Shown: positions 29,680-39,758, numbered from the stretch's first letter. The stretch is DNA of 64,000 nt from Pseudomonadota bacterium (GCA_021798915.1 JAJZBM010000009.1:1-64000), one strand, 5' to 3'. Numbers and translations are program-made. The notes: generated by a model not told the origin, from the sequence alone.

Positions 29680-30525
29680 ATGAAACTGCTGCGTGTCGGC
29701 CCGATGGGGGCTGAAAAACCCGCGATGCTCGACCCCGAGGGGGGAATTCGCGACCTCTCTGGCGTCGTTCCCGATATCGCCGGAGACGTGTTGCTGGATG
29801 CCGGGCTGGCCAAGCTGCAGGCTCTCGACTGGAAGACCCTGAAGCTCGTTTCCGGCCATCCGCGGATCGGCCCGCCGGTCGCGCGGCCGCTGAATTTCAT
29901 CTGCATCGGCCTCAATTACGCCGACCATGCCGCCGAAACCGGCTCGCCGATTCCGAAGGAGCCGATCGTTTTTTTGAAATCGCTCGGCGCCTTCCAGGGG
30001 CCGAATGACGACGTCAAAATCCCGCGCGGTTCGAAAAAGACCGATTGGGAGGTCGAACTCGGCGTCGTCATCGGAAAATCCGCGTCCTACGTCCCTGAAA
30101 GCGCGGCCTTCGCGCATGTCGCCGGCTATACTATCGTCAACGATGTCAGCGAGCGCGAATACCAGATCGAGCGCGGTGGCACCTGGGACAAGGGCAAGGG
30201 CTGCGATACCTTCGGCCCGGTCGGCCCCTGGCTCGTGACGCGCGACGAGGTCCGCGACCCGCAACACCTGCCGCTGTGGCTCGATGTCGATGGCAGGCGG
30301 ATGCAGAACGGCAGCACCGCGACGATGATCTTCGGTGTCGCCAAGCTGGTGAGCTATGTCAGCCATTTCATGACGCTCCACCCCGGCGACATCATCTCCA
30401 CCGGCACCCCGCCCGGCGTCGGCATGGGGATCAAGCCGGAGCCGGTGTTTCTCAAGCCGGGGCAGACCATGCGCCTTGGCATCGAGGGGCTCGGCGAGCA
30501 GCATCAGCGGGTCATCGCCGCCTGA
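29680..30525 (+). CDS. Fumarylacetoacetate hydrolase (FAH) family protein
   Basis: This is a 281-residue FAH-family enzyme, which hydrolyses or decarboxylates beta-diketo or related acids. It has the metal site pattern IGLNYADHAAETG near residue 73, DWEVELGVVIGK near 122, NDVSEREYQIERGGTWDKGKGCDTFGP near 155, and STGTPPGVGMG near 240. This subgroup contains 2,4-diketo-3-deoxy-L-fuconate/rhamnonate hydrolases and proteins often labelled ureidoglycolate lyase. The ATG with a GAGGAGG site is chosen; upstream sequence belongs to the repeat region. Confidence 0.88.
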   Translation: MKLLRVGPMGAEKPAMLDPEGGIRDLSGVVPDIAGDVLLDAGLAKLQALDWKTLKLVSGHPRIGPPVARPLNFICIGLNYADHAAETGSPIPKEPIVFLKSLGAFQGPNDDVKIPRGSKKTDWEVELGVVIGKSASYVPESAAFAHVAGYTIVNDVSEREYQIERGGTWDKGKGCDTFGPVGPWLVTRDEVRDPQHLPLWLDVDGRRMQNGSTATMIFGVAKLVSYVSHFMTLHPGDIISTGTPPGVGMGIKPEPVFLKPGQTMRLGIEGLGEQHQRVIAA

Positions 30526-30601
30526 GACACGCGAAGCGCGCCACCCCGGCGGCGCGCTTCGCCGCTTTATTTCCGCCCTCATTCGGGCTAGTGCTGCGCC
30601 G

Positions 30602-31192
30602 ATGTCGCGGATCGTAACGCTCAACCGCCGGACGGCGGAGACCGAAATCGCCCTCACCCTCGACCTCGATGGCACGGGGCGGGCGGAGATCGCGACCGGC
30701 ATCGGATTTTTCGACCACATGCTGACCGCGCTCGCCCGCCACGCGCTGTTTGATCTCCGGATCGAGGCGCGCGGCGATCTCGAGGTCGATTTCCATCACA
30801 CCGTCGAGGATGTCGGGATCGTGCTCGGTTTGGCGCTGGCCGAGACCATGGGCGAGAAGCGTGGCCTCACGCGGTTCGGCCAGGCGCTGGTGCCGATGGA
30901 CGAGGCCCTGGTCGAAGCGGCGCTGGATTGCTCGGGCCGCGCCCATCTCGCCTTCGCCGTCGCCTTCCCGCGCGCCAAGGTCGGCGAGATGGACAGCGAA
31001 TTATTCGAGGAATTCTTTCGCGCCCTGGCCGGCAATGCGCGGATCACGCTGCATCTCACCGCCCGCGCCGGACACAACACCCATCACCTCGCCGAGGCCT
31101 GTTTCAAGGCGACGGCGCGGGCGCTGCGCATGGCGCTGACCCGTGATCCCCGGCTCGGCGAGGCGGTTCCGTCCACCAAGGAGAGCCTGTGA
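30602..31192 (+). CDS. hisB: Imidazoleglycerol-phosphate dehydratase
   Basis: HisB carries out step six of histidine synthesis. This is the monofunctional enzyme of 196 residues, as in most alphaproteobacteria. Metal-binding motifs are seen in GIGFFDHMLTALARH near residue 36, DFHHTVEDVGIVLG near 63, and the second half HNTHHLAEACFKATARAL near 158. The ATG at 30602 matches the family N-terminus (RIVTLNRRTAETEI). The stop overlaps the GTG start of the next gene. Confidence 0.96.
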   Translation: MSRIVTLNRRTAETEIALTLDLDGTGRAEIATGIGFFDHMLTALARHALFDLRIEARGDLEVDFHHTVEDVGIVLGLALAETMGEKRGLTRFGQALVPMDEALVEAALDCSGRAHLAFAVAFPRAKVGEMDSELFEEFFRALAGNARITLHLTARAGHNTHHLAEACFKATARALRMALTRDPRLGEAVPSTKESL

Positions 31193-31569
31193 GGGTCTAT
31201 ACCGTGCATCTCGCCGGCACCCGATCGCCGGTCCTGGTGCGTGAGGGGTTCTCGATCGGCGCTCTGGTTTTTGGCCCGTTATGGCTGTTTGCGCATCGCG
31301 CCTGGCTCGCCGGGGTGCTGACGGTTGCCGCCGAGATCGTCGCGGCGGTGGCGATGGTACGGTTTCCGGCGCTCTGGCCGCTCGGCCTCGCGATTCCGTG
31401 GCTGTTTGGTCTGTTCGGGCAGGATTTGCGCCGCGCGGCACTCGCCCGGCGGGGCTATGCCGAAAATGCCGTGATCGCCGCGCGGAACGAGCTCGAGGCC
31501 TGCGCGCGTCTGCTCGCGGCGCGGCCCGAGCTTGCGCCGGCGTTCCTTGCGCCGGGTGGCTGGTCGTGA
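31189..31569 (+). CDS. DUF2628 membrane protein
   Basis: This is a 126-residue small membrane protein beginning with a GTG that overlaps the hisB stop. The FSIGALVFGPLWLFAHRAWLAG stretch (about 25-45) is typical of DUF2628, followed by two hydrophobic segments to about residue 80 and a helical tail. No function is established for the family. It lies inside a his operon, overlapping both hisB and hisH, so it is certainly co-transcribed, but a histidine role is unproven. Confidence 0.82.
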   Translation: MRVYTVHLAGTRSPVLVREGFSIGALVFGPLWLFAHRAWLAGVLTVAAEIVAAVAMVRFPALWPLGLAIPWLFGLFGQDLRRAALARRGYAENAVIAARNELEACARLLAARPELAPAFLAPGGWS

Positions 31570-32201
31570 AAATCGCGGTGGTCGATTACGGCAGCGGCAA
31601 TCTCGCCTCCGCCGCGCGTGCCCTCGCCGTTGCCGCCGAGCGCGCCGGGCTGGCGGCCAGCGTGCGCATCACCGCCGAGCCCGAAATCGTCGCCGGCGCC
31701 GATCGCATCGTGCTGCCCGGCCAGGGCGCCTTCGCCGATTGCGCCGCCGGCTTGGCCGCCATTCCCGGTCTCAAAGAGGCGATTTTTACCGCAACCGACC
31801 GCGGGGCGCCATTTCTTGGCATCTGCGTCGGCATGCAGTTGATGGCCGAGCGCGGGCTGGAGCATAGCGTGACGCCGGGTTTCGGCTGGATCGAGGGCGA
31901 GATCGCGCCGCTCGAAGCCCCGGGGTTGCGGCTGCCGCAAATGGGCTGGAACGGGCTTGCCCTCATTCAGCCCGCGCATCCGCTGCTCGCCGGGCTCGTG
32001 CCGGGCGATCACGCCTATTTCGTCCATAGCTACGCCCTCACCGGTGCCCGCCGCGACCAGGTGCTGGCGACCACCGATTACGGCGGCGAGGTCATCGCCA
32101 TGGTCGCCGCCGGCAACCGCGCCGGCACGCAGTTTCATGTCGAGAAAAGCCAGGAGGTCGGCTTGCGTATCCTCGGGAATTTCCTGCGCTGGCAACCATG
32201 A
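31566..32201 (+). CDS. hisH: Imidazole glycerol phosphate synthase, glutaminase subunit HisH
   Basis: HisH supplies ammonia to HisF for imidazole glycerol phosphate formation. The 211-residue class I glutamine amidotransferase has the nucleophile C87 in GICVGMQ and catalytic H191 and E193. The latter motif reads FHVEKS where most homologues have FHPEKS. A GTG start overlaps the DUF2628 stop by 4 bases. Its partner hisF is not found downstream of hisA in this window. Confidence 0.95.
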   Translation: MKIAVVDYGSGNLASAARALAVAAERAGLAASVRITAEPEIVAGADRIVLPGQGAFADCAAGLAAIPGLKEAIFTATDRGAPFLGICVGMQLMAERGLEHSVTPGFGWIEGEIAPLEAPGLRLPQMGWNGLALIQPAHPLLAGLVPGDHAYFVHSYALTGARRDQVLATTDYGGEVIAMVAAGNRAGTQFHVEKSQEVGLRILGNFLRWQP

Positions 32202-32746
32202 GCGAGCGCCGGAGGGAGTTGCTGGTCGAGCGCGCCGGCTCGCTCAGCGAGGATGATATGGCAGCCTTGTGCGAGGCAGCAGACGCCGCGATCCTCGAAG
32301 GCGGCGGCTTTGGCTGGGTCAACCCGCCCGGGCGGGCGGCGTTGGAGCGCTATTTTCAAGGGCTGCTGCTGGTGCCGGAGCGCGAGCTTTACATCGCCCG
32401 CCTCGATGGTGTCGTGGTCGGCTCGGTGCAGCTCGTCCGCCCGCCGCGCAACAACGAGGCGCAGGCCTTCGCCGCGACCTTGACGCATAGCTTCATCGCC
32501 CCCTTCGCGCGCGGCCATGGCCTCGCCCGCCTGCTTACCGAGCGCGCCGAGGACGGGGCGCGGGCGCTCGGCTATCACGTCATCAATCTCGACGTGCGCG
32601 AGAGCCAGGAAGCGGCGATCCGGCTCTATGAATCGCTCGGCTATACGCGCTGGGGCACGCATCCGGTCTATGCCCGTATCCAGGGGCGCACGGTGCGCGG
32701 GTTTTATTTCTACAAACTGCTCCAGCCGGGCGGAAAAATCGCATGA
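32198..32746 (+). CDS. GNAT-family N-acetyltransferase
   Basis: This is a 182-residue GNAT acetyltransferase. The acetyl-CoA loop region reads [27 protein letters not shown] (about 98-125), followed by [22 protein letters not shown] (about 129-150), a standard GNAT ending. Start and stop overlap hisH and hisA by 4 bases each, so it is an integral part of the transcription unit. Substrate unknown; nothing visible links it to histidine synthesis besides position. Confidence 0.87.
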   Translation: MSERRRELLVERAGSLSEDDMAALCEAADAAILEGGGFGWVNPPGRAALERYFQGLLLVPERELYIARLDGVVVGSVQLVRPPRNNEAQAFAATLTHSFIAPFARGHGLARLLTERAEDGARALGYHVINLDVRESQEAAIRLYESLGYTRWGTHPVYARIQGRTVRGFYFYKLLQPGGKIA

Positions 32747-33501
32747 CGCTGACCCTCTATCCGGCGATCGACCTCAAGGACGGGGCTTGCGTGCGTCTCA
32801 AGCGCGGCGCGATGGCGGAGGCGACACTCTATGCCGCCGATCCGGTGGCGCCGGCGCGGGCCTTTCAGGACGCCGGCTGCCGCTGGCTCCATGTCGTCGA
32901 TCTCAACGGCGCGTTCGCCGGCCGGGCGGTGAATGCCGCGGCGGTCGCGGCCATTCTGGCGGCGAGCCGTGTGCCGGTGCAGCTCGGCGGTGGCATTCGC
33001 GATCTCGCGGCGATCGAACGCTGGCTTTCGCTCGGCATCGCGCGCGTCATTCTGGGGAGTGCTGCGGTCAAAAACCCAGGCCTGGTGCGCGATGCCGCGC
33101 GGGCCTTCCCCGGCCGCATCGCGGTCGGCATCGATGCGCGGGACGGGTTGGTCGCGACCGAGGGCTGGGCCGAGACCTCGGAATTGCGGGCCGAGGAACT
33201 GGCCCTCCGCATCCAGGATGCCGGCGTCGCCGCCATCATCTTCACCGATATCGGCCGCGACGGCATGCTCGCCGGTGTCAATGTCGACGCGACTCTGGCG
33301 CTGGCCGCGAGGCTCTCCGTTCCGGTGATCGCCTCCGGGGGGGTTGCGGGGACAGACGATCTCATCGCCCTGGCCGGTGCCGCCGGCACCTTGGAACACG
33401 GCCGCATCGAGGGCGTCATCGTCGGCCGCGCGCTCTATGACGGCCGCCTCGATATCGGGACGGCGCTCGCGGCGCTGACTGGCCGCCCCGGCGGAAAATA
33501 G
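32743..33501 (+). CDS. hisA: Phosphoribosylformimino-5-aminoimidazole carboxamide ribotide isomerase
   Basis: HisA performs the Amadori isomerisation of ProFAR in histidine synthesis. The 252-residue (beta/alpha)8 barrel has the N-terminal catalytic Asp in [13 protein letters not shown], phosphate-binding LGGGIRD and ASGGVAG, and the second catalytic Asp in [14 protein letters not shown]. It overlaps the GNAT gene by 4 bases. Normally hisF and hisE follow; here the next gene is a leftward methyltransferase remnant only one base away. Confidence 0.96.
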   Translation: MTLTLYPAIDLKDGACVRLKRGAMAEATLYAADPVAPARAFQDAGCRWLHVVDLNGAFAGRAVNAAAVAAILAASRVPVQLGGGIRDLAAIERWLSLGIARVILGSAAVKNPGLVRDAARAFPGRIAVGIDARDGLVATEGWAETSELRAEELALRIQDAGVAAIIFTDIGRDGMLAGVNVDATLALAARLSVPVIASGGVAGTDDLIALAGAAGTLEHGRIEGVIVGRALYDGRLDIGTALAALTGRPGGK

Positions 33502-33502
33502 C

Positions 33503-34105
33503 CTATCCGAACGTGACGACCGACGGCGCCAGCCCGAACGGATTGGTGTTGTTCCCTGCAATCGCCAGCGTCCGCCGCCGGCCGCTGGCGGAGTTATGCA
33601 CATAGGTTTTCCAGGTCGGCGCATAGGTTGCATCGGCATGGCTGCCCCAGACCGTCCAGCCCGGGCGGGTGCCGCGCGCGAACATTTCGAGATAGGGGCC
33701 GTGGCTGCACGCCTCGACGAGGTCGTAGATTTCGTCCAACTTGCGCGAATGTTCGCGCTTGCGGGTCGCGAGATAATTGACCTGCCGCCACCCGGCATCG
33801 CGCGTTCTGGCGTTTTTGCCGCGGGTGCCGAACAGGACCAGTTCGGTGACGTTGCCGAAATAGAAGCCGACACCCCGGCCATCACCGCCGCCATCCTTGC
33901 GGATTTTATGCCAGACGATATTCGCTTTGTAAGCAAACCCCCATGCCGCCATGACGCGGAGGCCATCCGGCAGCAGAGCATTCGGCACCCAGAGATCGAG
34001 ATGGGCGGTTTCCGCGACGATCGCCGGCACCGGCAGGGCGCAAATCTCGACGCCGGATTTGTCGAGCGCTTCGATGTCGCCGATCATCATAGAGATATGG
34101 TGCAA
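33503..34105 (-). pseudogene. MT-A70 family adenine methyltransferase, N-terminally truncated
   Basis: The 200-residue frame matches the central and C-terminal parts of MT-A70 type N6-adenine methyltransferases: AHLDLWVPNALLPDGLRVM, KDGGGDGRGVGFYFGNVTELVLFGTRGKNART, RKREHSRK, and GPYLEMFARGTRPGWTVWG. The catalytic DPPW motif, which lies N-terminal to these in the family, is missing. The frame opens with a TTG preceded by three tandem stop codons. It is most likely a 5'-truncated remnant, but expression from TTG cannot be excluded. It converges with hisA and may mark an insertion boundary. Confidence 0.65.
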
Positions 34106-34166
34106 ACGTGGTTCTCATCATCACCGACGGTGGCGCGCCATTTCGACATAAAACCGCCAACGACGA

Positions 34167-34805
34167 TCACGTTCCCGGCCGCGCGCGGAGCGCTTCGGAC
34201 AGATGCGCGCGATCGGCGAGGCGCCGCAGCAGCGGTCCGCGATCCGTCATTTCAACGATGGTAAGCGACGCCGTCGGCGCGTCGATCCGGTCGCGATAGC
34301 GGCCGAAATCGATGCCGAGGAGCGAGCACAGCATGATGCGGATCGTCGCCTTGTGCGAGACGATCAGGATATTGCCGGTGCGATGGGTCTGTAAAATTTC
34401 GTCCAGCACGGCGGTGCCGCGCCGCGCGACATCCACCCCCCGCTCGCCGCCATTGGGCGCGTTCCAGCCGGGATCGGCGAGCCAGCGCACATAATCGTCG
34501 TGGAACTGGCGGTTGACATCCGCCTGCGTCATACCCTCCCACGCGCCGTAGGCGATTTCCATCAGCCCGTCGCGCTTCTGCACCTCAAGCCCGAGCGCGT
34601 CACACAAGGGCCGCGCCGTATCGAGACTTCGGCGCAACGGGCTGCAAAAAACCGCGTCCCATTCATGCCCCTGATAGGCAGCGGCGAATTCCGCCGCCAT
34701 CTGATGCCCCTCCGGGGTCAGATCCAGATCCAGAACACCGCAAAAACTGCCGCTCTGGCTCGATTGCGTCTCGCCGTGGCGGAGAAAATATAATGTGATG
34801 CTCAT
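34167..34805 (-). CDS. Histidine phosphatase / phosphoglycerate mutase-like protein
   Basis: This is a 212-residue histidine-phosphatase family protein. The phospho-His motif FLRHGETQ is at residues 7-14, then FCSPLRRSLDTARPL near 62, the catalytic Glu in MEIAYGAWEGMTQ near 92, and the second His in ILIVSHKATIRIM near 160. It may act as a phosphoglycerate mutase or sugar-phosphate phosphatase. It starts 10 bases after the phosphoketolase stop, and this pairing suggests a role in the phosphoketolase branch. Codon choice is less G+C-biased than in the flanking his genes. Confidence 0.85.
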   Translation of the reverse strand: MSITLYFLRHGETQSSQSGSFCGVLDLDLTPEGHQMAAEFAAAYQGHEWDAVFCSPLRRSLDTARPLCDALGLEVQKRDGLMEIAYGAWEGMTQADVNRQFHDDYVRWLADPGWNAPNGGERGVDVARRGTAVLDEILQTHRTGNILIVSHKATIRIMLCSLLGIDFGRYRDRIDAPTASLTIVEMTDRGPLLRRLADRAHLSEALRARPGT

Positions 34806-34815
34806 TGCTGACACC

Positions 34816-37266
34816 TCATCGCAACGCTTCCGGCCAGGTCCATTCGACGATCTCCGTGGAATCGACGCCAGCCGCATGGGCATGGCGAGTACAAGCGATC
34901 TGCCGTTCGAGGAGCATTTCCCTAATACCGGAGCCGATTTCGGCAAACCGCGGAATCCGGTCGATGGCGTCGATCGCGAGGCTGAAACGATCGGTCTGAT
35001 TTTGGATCGCAAGCTCGAGCGGCGTATTGATGTTGCCTTTTTCTTTGTAGCCACGCACATGGATATGGTGCTGACCTGGCCGCCGATAGGTCAGCCGATG
35101 GATCATCCACGGGTAGGAATGGAAATTGAAGATCACCGGCTTCGTTTCGGTGAAAAGGGCGCTGAATTCGCGATCGCTCATGCCGTGGGCATGCTCGGTA
35201 TTCGGGACCAGCTTGAACAGATCGACGACGTTGACGAAACGGATTCTGATCTCCGGCAAATATTCGCGGAGCAACGCCGTCGCGGCAAGCGACTCCATGG
35301 TCGGCACGTCGCCGCAACTCGCCATCACCACATCGGGTTCAGCGCCCTGATCATTACTCGCCCACCGCCAGATCCCGGCCCCTTTCATGCAATGGGTGAT
35401 CGCCTCGTCCATCGTCAGATACTGCAGATGAACCTGCTTATCGGCGACGATCACGTTGACGTAATTGACGCTGCGCAGACAATGATCGGTGACCGACAGC
35501 AGGCAGTTGGCATCGGGCGGCAGATAGATTCGTGCAATCTCCGGACTTTTATTGGCGACGACATCGAGAAACCCAGGATCCTGATGGGTGAAGCCGTTGT
35601 GATCCTGCCGCCACACCAGGCCGGTGATCAAAAGATTGAGCGAGGCGATCTTGGCGCGCCAAGGAATGGCGTTCGATTTTTCCAGCCATTTCGCATGCTG
35701 ATTGAACATCGAATCGATGACGTGAACAAAGGATTCATAGCTGTTGATCAGCCCGTGCCGTCCGCTCAGCAGATAACCCTCCAGCCAGCCTTCGACGGTG
35801 TGCTCGCTCAGCATTTCCATCACCCGGCCGGCGCAGGCCAGTTCGCCGCCATCGCTGTCTTCCGGGAAAAACTCGCCAAGCCAGACTTTTTTGCCAACCT
35901 CGTAAACTGCATCGAGCTTGTTGGACTGCGTCTCATCCGGCCCAAAAAGGCGGAAATTATCGGGGTTGCGCCGCATGATCTCACGCAGGAAGCCCCCGAG
36001 GCTCGGCACGTTGCCGGCGGAAATTGCCGCCGGCTCGGTCACCGCAATCGCGAATTGGCGGAAATCCGGCATGTCCAGCGGGCGCCGCAGCAAGCCGCCA
36101 TTGGCAACCGGATTGGCGCTCATGCGGCGCGCCCCGACCGGCGCCAGCGCCCTCAGTTCCGGCCGCACCCGCCCCTGCTCGTCAAAGCAGGCTTCCGGCT
36201 GATAGCTTCGCAGCCAGTGTTCCAGAATCTCCAGATGCGCAGGATTGCTCGCGACATCGGTGATCGGAATCTGATGCGCGCGCCAAAATCCTTCGAGATA
36301 ATGGCCATCGATGGTGCGCGGCGCGGTCCAGCCCTTGGGCGTGCGCAAAACGATCATCGGCCAGCGCGGGCGAAACGCCTGGCCGCTTTTTCGTGCCTGC
36401 GCCTGATGCCTGCGGATTTCGGCAACGCAATGCGCCATGGTCGCCGCCATCGCCTGATGCATGCTGGCGCGATCGCTGCCCTCGACGAAATAGGGCGTAT
36501 AGCCATAGCCGATGAAAAGCGCTTCCAATTCCACGCGGCTGATTCGCGCCAGCACCGTCGGATTGTTGATCTTGTAGCCATTCAGATGCAGAATTGGCAG
36601 CACAGCGCCGTCGGTGATGGGATTGAGGAACTTGTTGCCGTGCCAACTCGTCGCCAGGGGCCCGGTTTCCGCCTCGCCATCGCCGACGATCGTGAGCGCG
36701 AGTAGATCCGGCCGATCGAGCACCGCGCCGAACGCATGGGACAAGCTGTAGCCGAGTTCGCCGCCTTCGTGGATGCTACCCGGTGTTTCCGGGGTCGCGT
36801 GGCTGCCGATGCCGCCGGGAAAGGAGAATTGCTTGAAAAATCGCCTGAGCCCGGCAATATCATTGCTGATCTCAGGATAGATTTCGCCGTAGGTGCCTTC
36901 GAGATAAGCCTGCGACAATACCGCCGGCGCGCCATGGCCGGGCCCGGAGATGAAGATCGCGTTGAGATCGTGCTGTTTGATCAACCGATTGAAATGGATA
37001 TAGGCGAAGCACTGCCCCGGTGCGGATCCCCAATGGCCGAGGAATCGCGGCTTCAGATGATGCCGCGCGAGCTTCTCCCGCAGCAGTGGATTGTCCTGGA
37101 GATATAACATGCCAAGACAGAGATAGAGGCTGGCGTTCCAGTACTTTTCGAGCCTCCGCACGTCATCGTGATCGAGCGGATTGCCGGCGATCGTGGATCG
37201 CGCATGGCCGTAAGCGCTCAGACTCGCGGCTTGCGCCGCCGATGGCGGCGTGAGGGATGATGTCAC
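34816..37266 (-). CDS. xfp: Xylulose-5-phosphate/fructose-6-phosphate phosphoketolase
   Basis: This is an 816-residue thiamine diphosphate enzyme that cleaves xylulose 5-phosphate (and often fructose 6-phosphate) to acetyl phosphate plus a triose or tetrose phosphate. Family features are [20 protein letters not shown] near residue 75, [31 protein letters not shown], and the ThDP motif [19 protein letters not shown] near 192. Length is normal. It is the first gene of a two-gene operon with the mutase-like gene. The coding sequence is visibly less G+C-rich than its neighbours, which suggests horizontal acquisition. Confidence 0.96.
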   Translation of the reverse strand: MTSSLTPPSAAQAASLSAYGHARSTIAGNPLDHDDVRRLEKYWNASLYLCLGMLYLQDNPLLREKLARHHLKPRFLGHWGSAPGQCFAYIHFNRLIKQHDLNAIFISGPGHGAPAVLSQAYLEGTYGEIYPEISNDIAGLRRFFKQFSFPGGIGSHATPETPGSIHEGGELGYSLSHAFGAVLDRPDLLALTIVGDGEAETGPLATSWHGNKFLNPITDGAVLPILHLNGYKINNPTVLARISRVELEALFIGYGYTPYFVEGSDRASMHQAMAATMAHCVAEIRRHQAQARKSGQAFRPRWPMIVLRTPKGWTAPRTIDGHYLEGFWRAHQIPITDVASNPAHLEILEHWLRSYQPEACFDEQGRVRPELRALAPVGARRMSANPVANGGLLRRPLDMPDFRQFAIAVTEPAAISAGNVPSLGGFLREIMRRNPDNFRLFGPDETQSNKLDAVYEVGKKVWLGEFFPEDSDGGELACAGRVMEMLSEHTVEGWLEGYLLSGRHGLINSYESFVHVIDSMFNQHAKWLEKSNAIPWRAKIASLNLLITGLVWRQDHNGFTHQDPGFLDVVANKSPEIARIYLPPDANCLLSVTDHCLRSVNYVNVIVADKQVHLQYLTMDEAITHCMKGAGIWRWASNDQGAEPDVVMASCGDVPTMESLAATALLREYLPEIRIRFVNVVDLFKLVPNTEHAHGMSDREFSALFTETKPVIFNFHSYPWMIHRLTYRRPGQHHIHVRGYKEKGNINTPLELAIQNQTDRFSLAIDAIDRIPRFAEIGSGIREMLLERQIACTRHAHAAGVDSTEIVEWTWPEALR

Positions 37267-37367
37267 CGGCGTTTCCTTTCCGCGATATCAGCGGCGACCG
37301 CGACGATGCAATCTCTCGCACGATGCCGCCGCCAGCCCCCCGAGGATGATCCGCCCTCCCGACGAGA

Positions 37368-39758
37368 TCAAGGCCCCGGTTCCAGGCGCACCCGCCGCAG
37401 CCGGAGCGCGTTCGCCACCACCGAGGCCGAACTCAGCGACATCGCGAACGCCGCGATCACCGGGCTCAGGAGAACGCCGAACCAGGGATAGAGAAATCCC
37501 GCCGCCACCGGCACGCCGATCGCGTTATAGACGAAAGCGAAAAACAAATTCTCGCGGATATTGCGCATCACCGCCCGGCTCAGCCGCCGCGCCCGCGCGA
37601 TGCCGGCGAGGTCGCCCTTGACCAGGGTGATGCCGGCGCTTTGCATCGCAACCTCGGTGCCGGTGCCCATGGCGATGCCGATATCCGCCGCGGCCAGCGC
37701 CGGCGCGTCGTTCACGCCATCCCCGGCCATGGCGACGATGCATCCCTCGGCACGCAGCCGGCGGATGATGTCCTGTTTGTGTTCGGGCAGCATCCCGGCC
37801 TCGATGTCGGTGATGCCGAGCGGGCGGGCGACGGCTTCGGCAGTCGCGCGATGATCGCCGGTCAGCATGACGATGCGCACCCCCTCGCCGCGGAGCGCCG
37901 CGAGTGCCGCCGCAGCCCCTGCCTTGATCGGATCGGCGATAGCAAGGAGACCTGCGATATCGCCATCGATGGCGATGAACACGACACTCGCCCCGCTCAC
38001 CCGCGCCGCCTCGGCGGCAGGCGCGAGCGCCGCGGGGTCGGCCCCTTCCGCTGCCATCAGCGCGGCGCTGCCCAGAACCACGCGGTGCGCGCCGAGACGC
38101 CCGCGCACCCCCTTGCCGGCCAGCGCCGTGACATCGGCCGGCGCGTCGAGCGTGAGCCCGCGCGCCTTCGCCGCGGCGAGAATCGCCGTGGCCAGCGGGT
38201 GCTCGCTCGCGCGCTCCAAACTCGCCGCGCGATGCAGGATCTCCGTCTCGGAAAACCCGCCCGCCGGCACGATCCCGACCAGACTCGGCTTGCCCTCGGT
38301 GATCGTCCCGGTCTTGTCGATGACCAGGGTATCGACCCGCTCCATCCGCTCCAGCGCCTCGGCGGATTTGATCAGAACCCCGAGGCTCGCCCCGCGCCCG
38401 ACCCCGACCTGGATCGACATCGGCGTTGCGAGCCCGAGCGCGCAGGGGCAGGCGATGATCAGCACCGAGACCGCAGCGAGCAGCCCATAAGCGAGCGCCG
38501 GCGCCGGCCCCCAGATCGCCCACAAGACAAACGAGAGCAGGGCGACGGCGATCACCGCCGGGACGAACCAGGCAGCGACGAGATCGGCAAGGCGCTGGAT
38601 CGGGGCGCGCGAACGCTGCGCCTCGGCGACCATGGCGATGATGCGCGCGAGCACGGTCTCGGCGCCCACCCGCTCGGCCCGCATCACCAGCGCGCCGCTG
38701 CCGTTCACGGTGCCGCCGATCAACGCCGCGCCGGCGCCTTTCGCAACCGGCATCGCCTCCCCCGTCACCATCGCCTCATCGATATGGCTTTGCCCCTCCA
38801 GCACCACGCCATCGACCGGGACGGCCTCGCCGGGGCGAATGCGCAACCGATCGCCGGGCGCGACCCGATCACGCGGAATTTCCTCGTCGGTGCCATCTTC
38901 GCGCAGCCGCCGCGCGGTCTTCGGCGCGAGCGTGAGAAGGGCGCGAATGGCGTCGCCGGTTTTCTCCCGCGCGCCGAGTTCCAGCCGCTGCCCGAGGATC
39001 ACCAGAACGGTGATCGCCGCCGCGGCTTCGAAATACGTCCCGACCGCGCCGCCCGCCCCACGGAACCCGGCCGGAAACAGCCCCGGCGCCAGGGTCGCGG
39101 CGAGGCTGTAGAGATAGGCGGTGCCGGTGCCGAGGGCGATCAGCGAAAACATGTTGAGGCTGCGGTTGATCAGCGAATGCCAGCCGCGCACGAACACGAA
39201 CGACCCCGCCCCGAAGACGAGCGGAGTTGCGAGTACGAGCTGGAGCCAGTTCGACACCGCCGGCGACACCCACCGGCCCGCCCCCGCCAGATCGCCGCCC
39301 ATGGCGAGCAGAATCACCGGCAGCGCGAGCCCGAGCGCGAGCCAGAACCGCCGCCGCATCTCGACGAGTTCGGCATTTTCCCCGGCCTCGGCGGTCGGCG
39401 TCAGTGGCTCCAGCGCCATGCCGCAGAGCGGACATGGGCCGGGGCGATCCTTTCGCACCTCGGGATGCATCGGGCAGGTATAGAGAGAGCCGGGAGGGGC
39501 GGGCGCGGCCGGCGCCTCGGTCTTGGGCGCGAGATAGCGGCTGGGATCGGCGGCGAATTTCGTCCGGCAGCCGTCACAGCAAAAATGATAGCGCCGACCG
39601 TGATACGCGAAAAACGGCTTCCCCGCCGCCGGGTCGACCGTCATGCCGCAGACCGGATCGATCTCCCGCACCGTCTCGCGCGGGTCATGCCCCGCGCCGC
39701 AACACGCCGCCACCGCAGCCTCCGCCGCTCGCGCGCCGACCACGCCGGCCGGCTTCAC
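37368..39758 (-). CDS. copA: Copper-translocating P-type ATPase with YHS and CPMHP metal-binding domains
   Basis: This 796-residue P1B-ATPase exports Cu(I) or Ag(I). The N-terminus carries a YHS domain (DPVCGMTVDP near residue 35, then YHFCCDGCRTKF) and a heavy-metal-binding segment (YTCPMHPEV...CPLCGMAL, about 93-115) instead of an HMA domain. About eight membrane segments follow, with the transport motif ACPCALGLATP near 440, DKTGT and GDGVNDAPAL. The start is a GTG at 39758 with a GAAGG site. A promoter with an embedded palindrome is directly upstream. Confidence 0.93.
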   Translation of the reverse strand: MKPAGVVGARAAEAAVAACCGAGHDPRETVREIDPVCGMTVDPAAGKPFFAYHGRRYHFCCDGCRTKFAADPSRYLAPKTEAPAAPAPPGSLYTCPMHPEVRKDRPGPCPLCGMALEPLTPTAEAGENAELVEMRRRFWLALGLALPVILLAMGGDLAGAGRWVSPAVSNWLQLVLATPLVFGAGSFVFVRGWHSLINRSLNMFSLIALGTGTAYLYSLAATLAPGLFPAGFRGAGGAVGTYFEAAAAITVLVILGQRLELGAREKTGDAIRALLTLAPKTARRLREDGTDEEIPRDRVAPGDRLRIRPGEAVPVDGVVLEGQSHIDEAMVTGEAMPVAKGAGAALIGGTVNGSGALVMRAERVGAETVLARIIAMVAEAQRSRAPIQRLADLVAAWFVPAVIAVALLSFVLWAIWGPAPALAYGLLAAVSVLIIACPCALGLATPMSIQVGVGRGASLGVLIKSAEALERMERVDTLVIDKTGTITEGKPSLVGIVPAGGFSETEILHRAASLERASEHPLATAILAAAKARGLTLDAPADVTALAGKGVRGRLGAHRVVLGSAALMAAEGADPAALAPAAEAARVSGASVVFIAIDGDIAGLLAIADPIKAGAAAALAALRGEGVRIVMLTGDHRATAEAVARPLGITDIEAGMLPEHKQDIIRRLRAEGCIVAMAGDGVNDAPALAAADIGIAMGTGTEVAMQSAGITLVKGDLAGIARARRLSRAVMRNIRENLFFAFVYNAIGVPVAAGFLYPWFGVLLSPVIAAFAMSLSSASVVANALRLRRVRLEPGP

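Noticed and set aside
29459-29683. Short Phe/Lys-rich frames inside and near the repeat copies
   Set aside because: The same residue pattern recurs at every repeat copy, showing it is translated repeat DNA and not protein coding.
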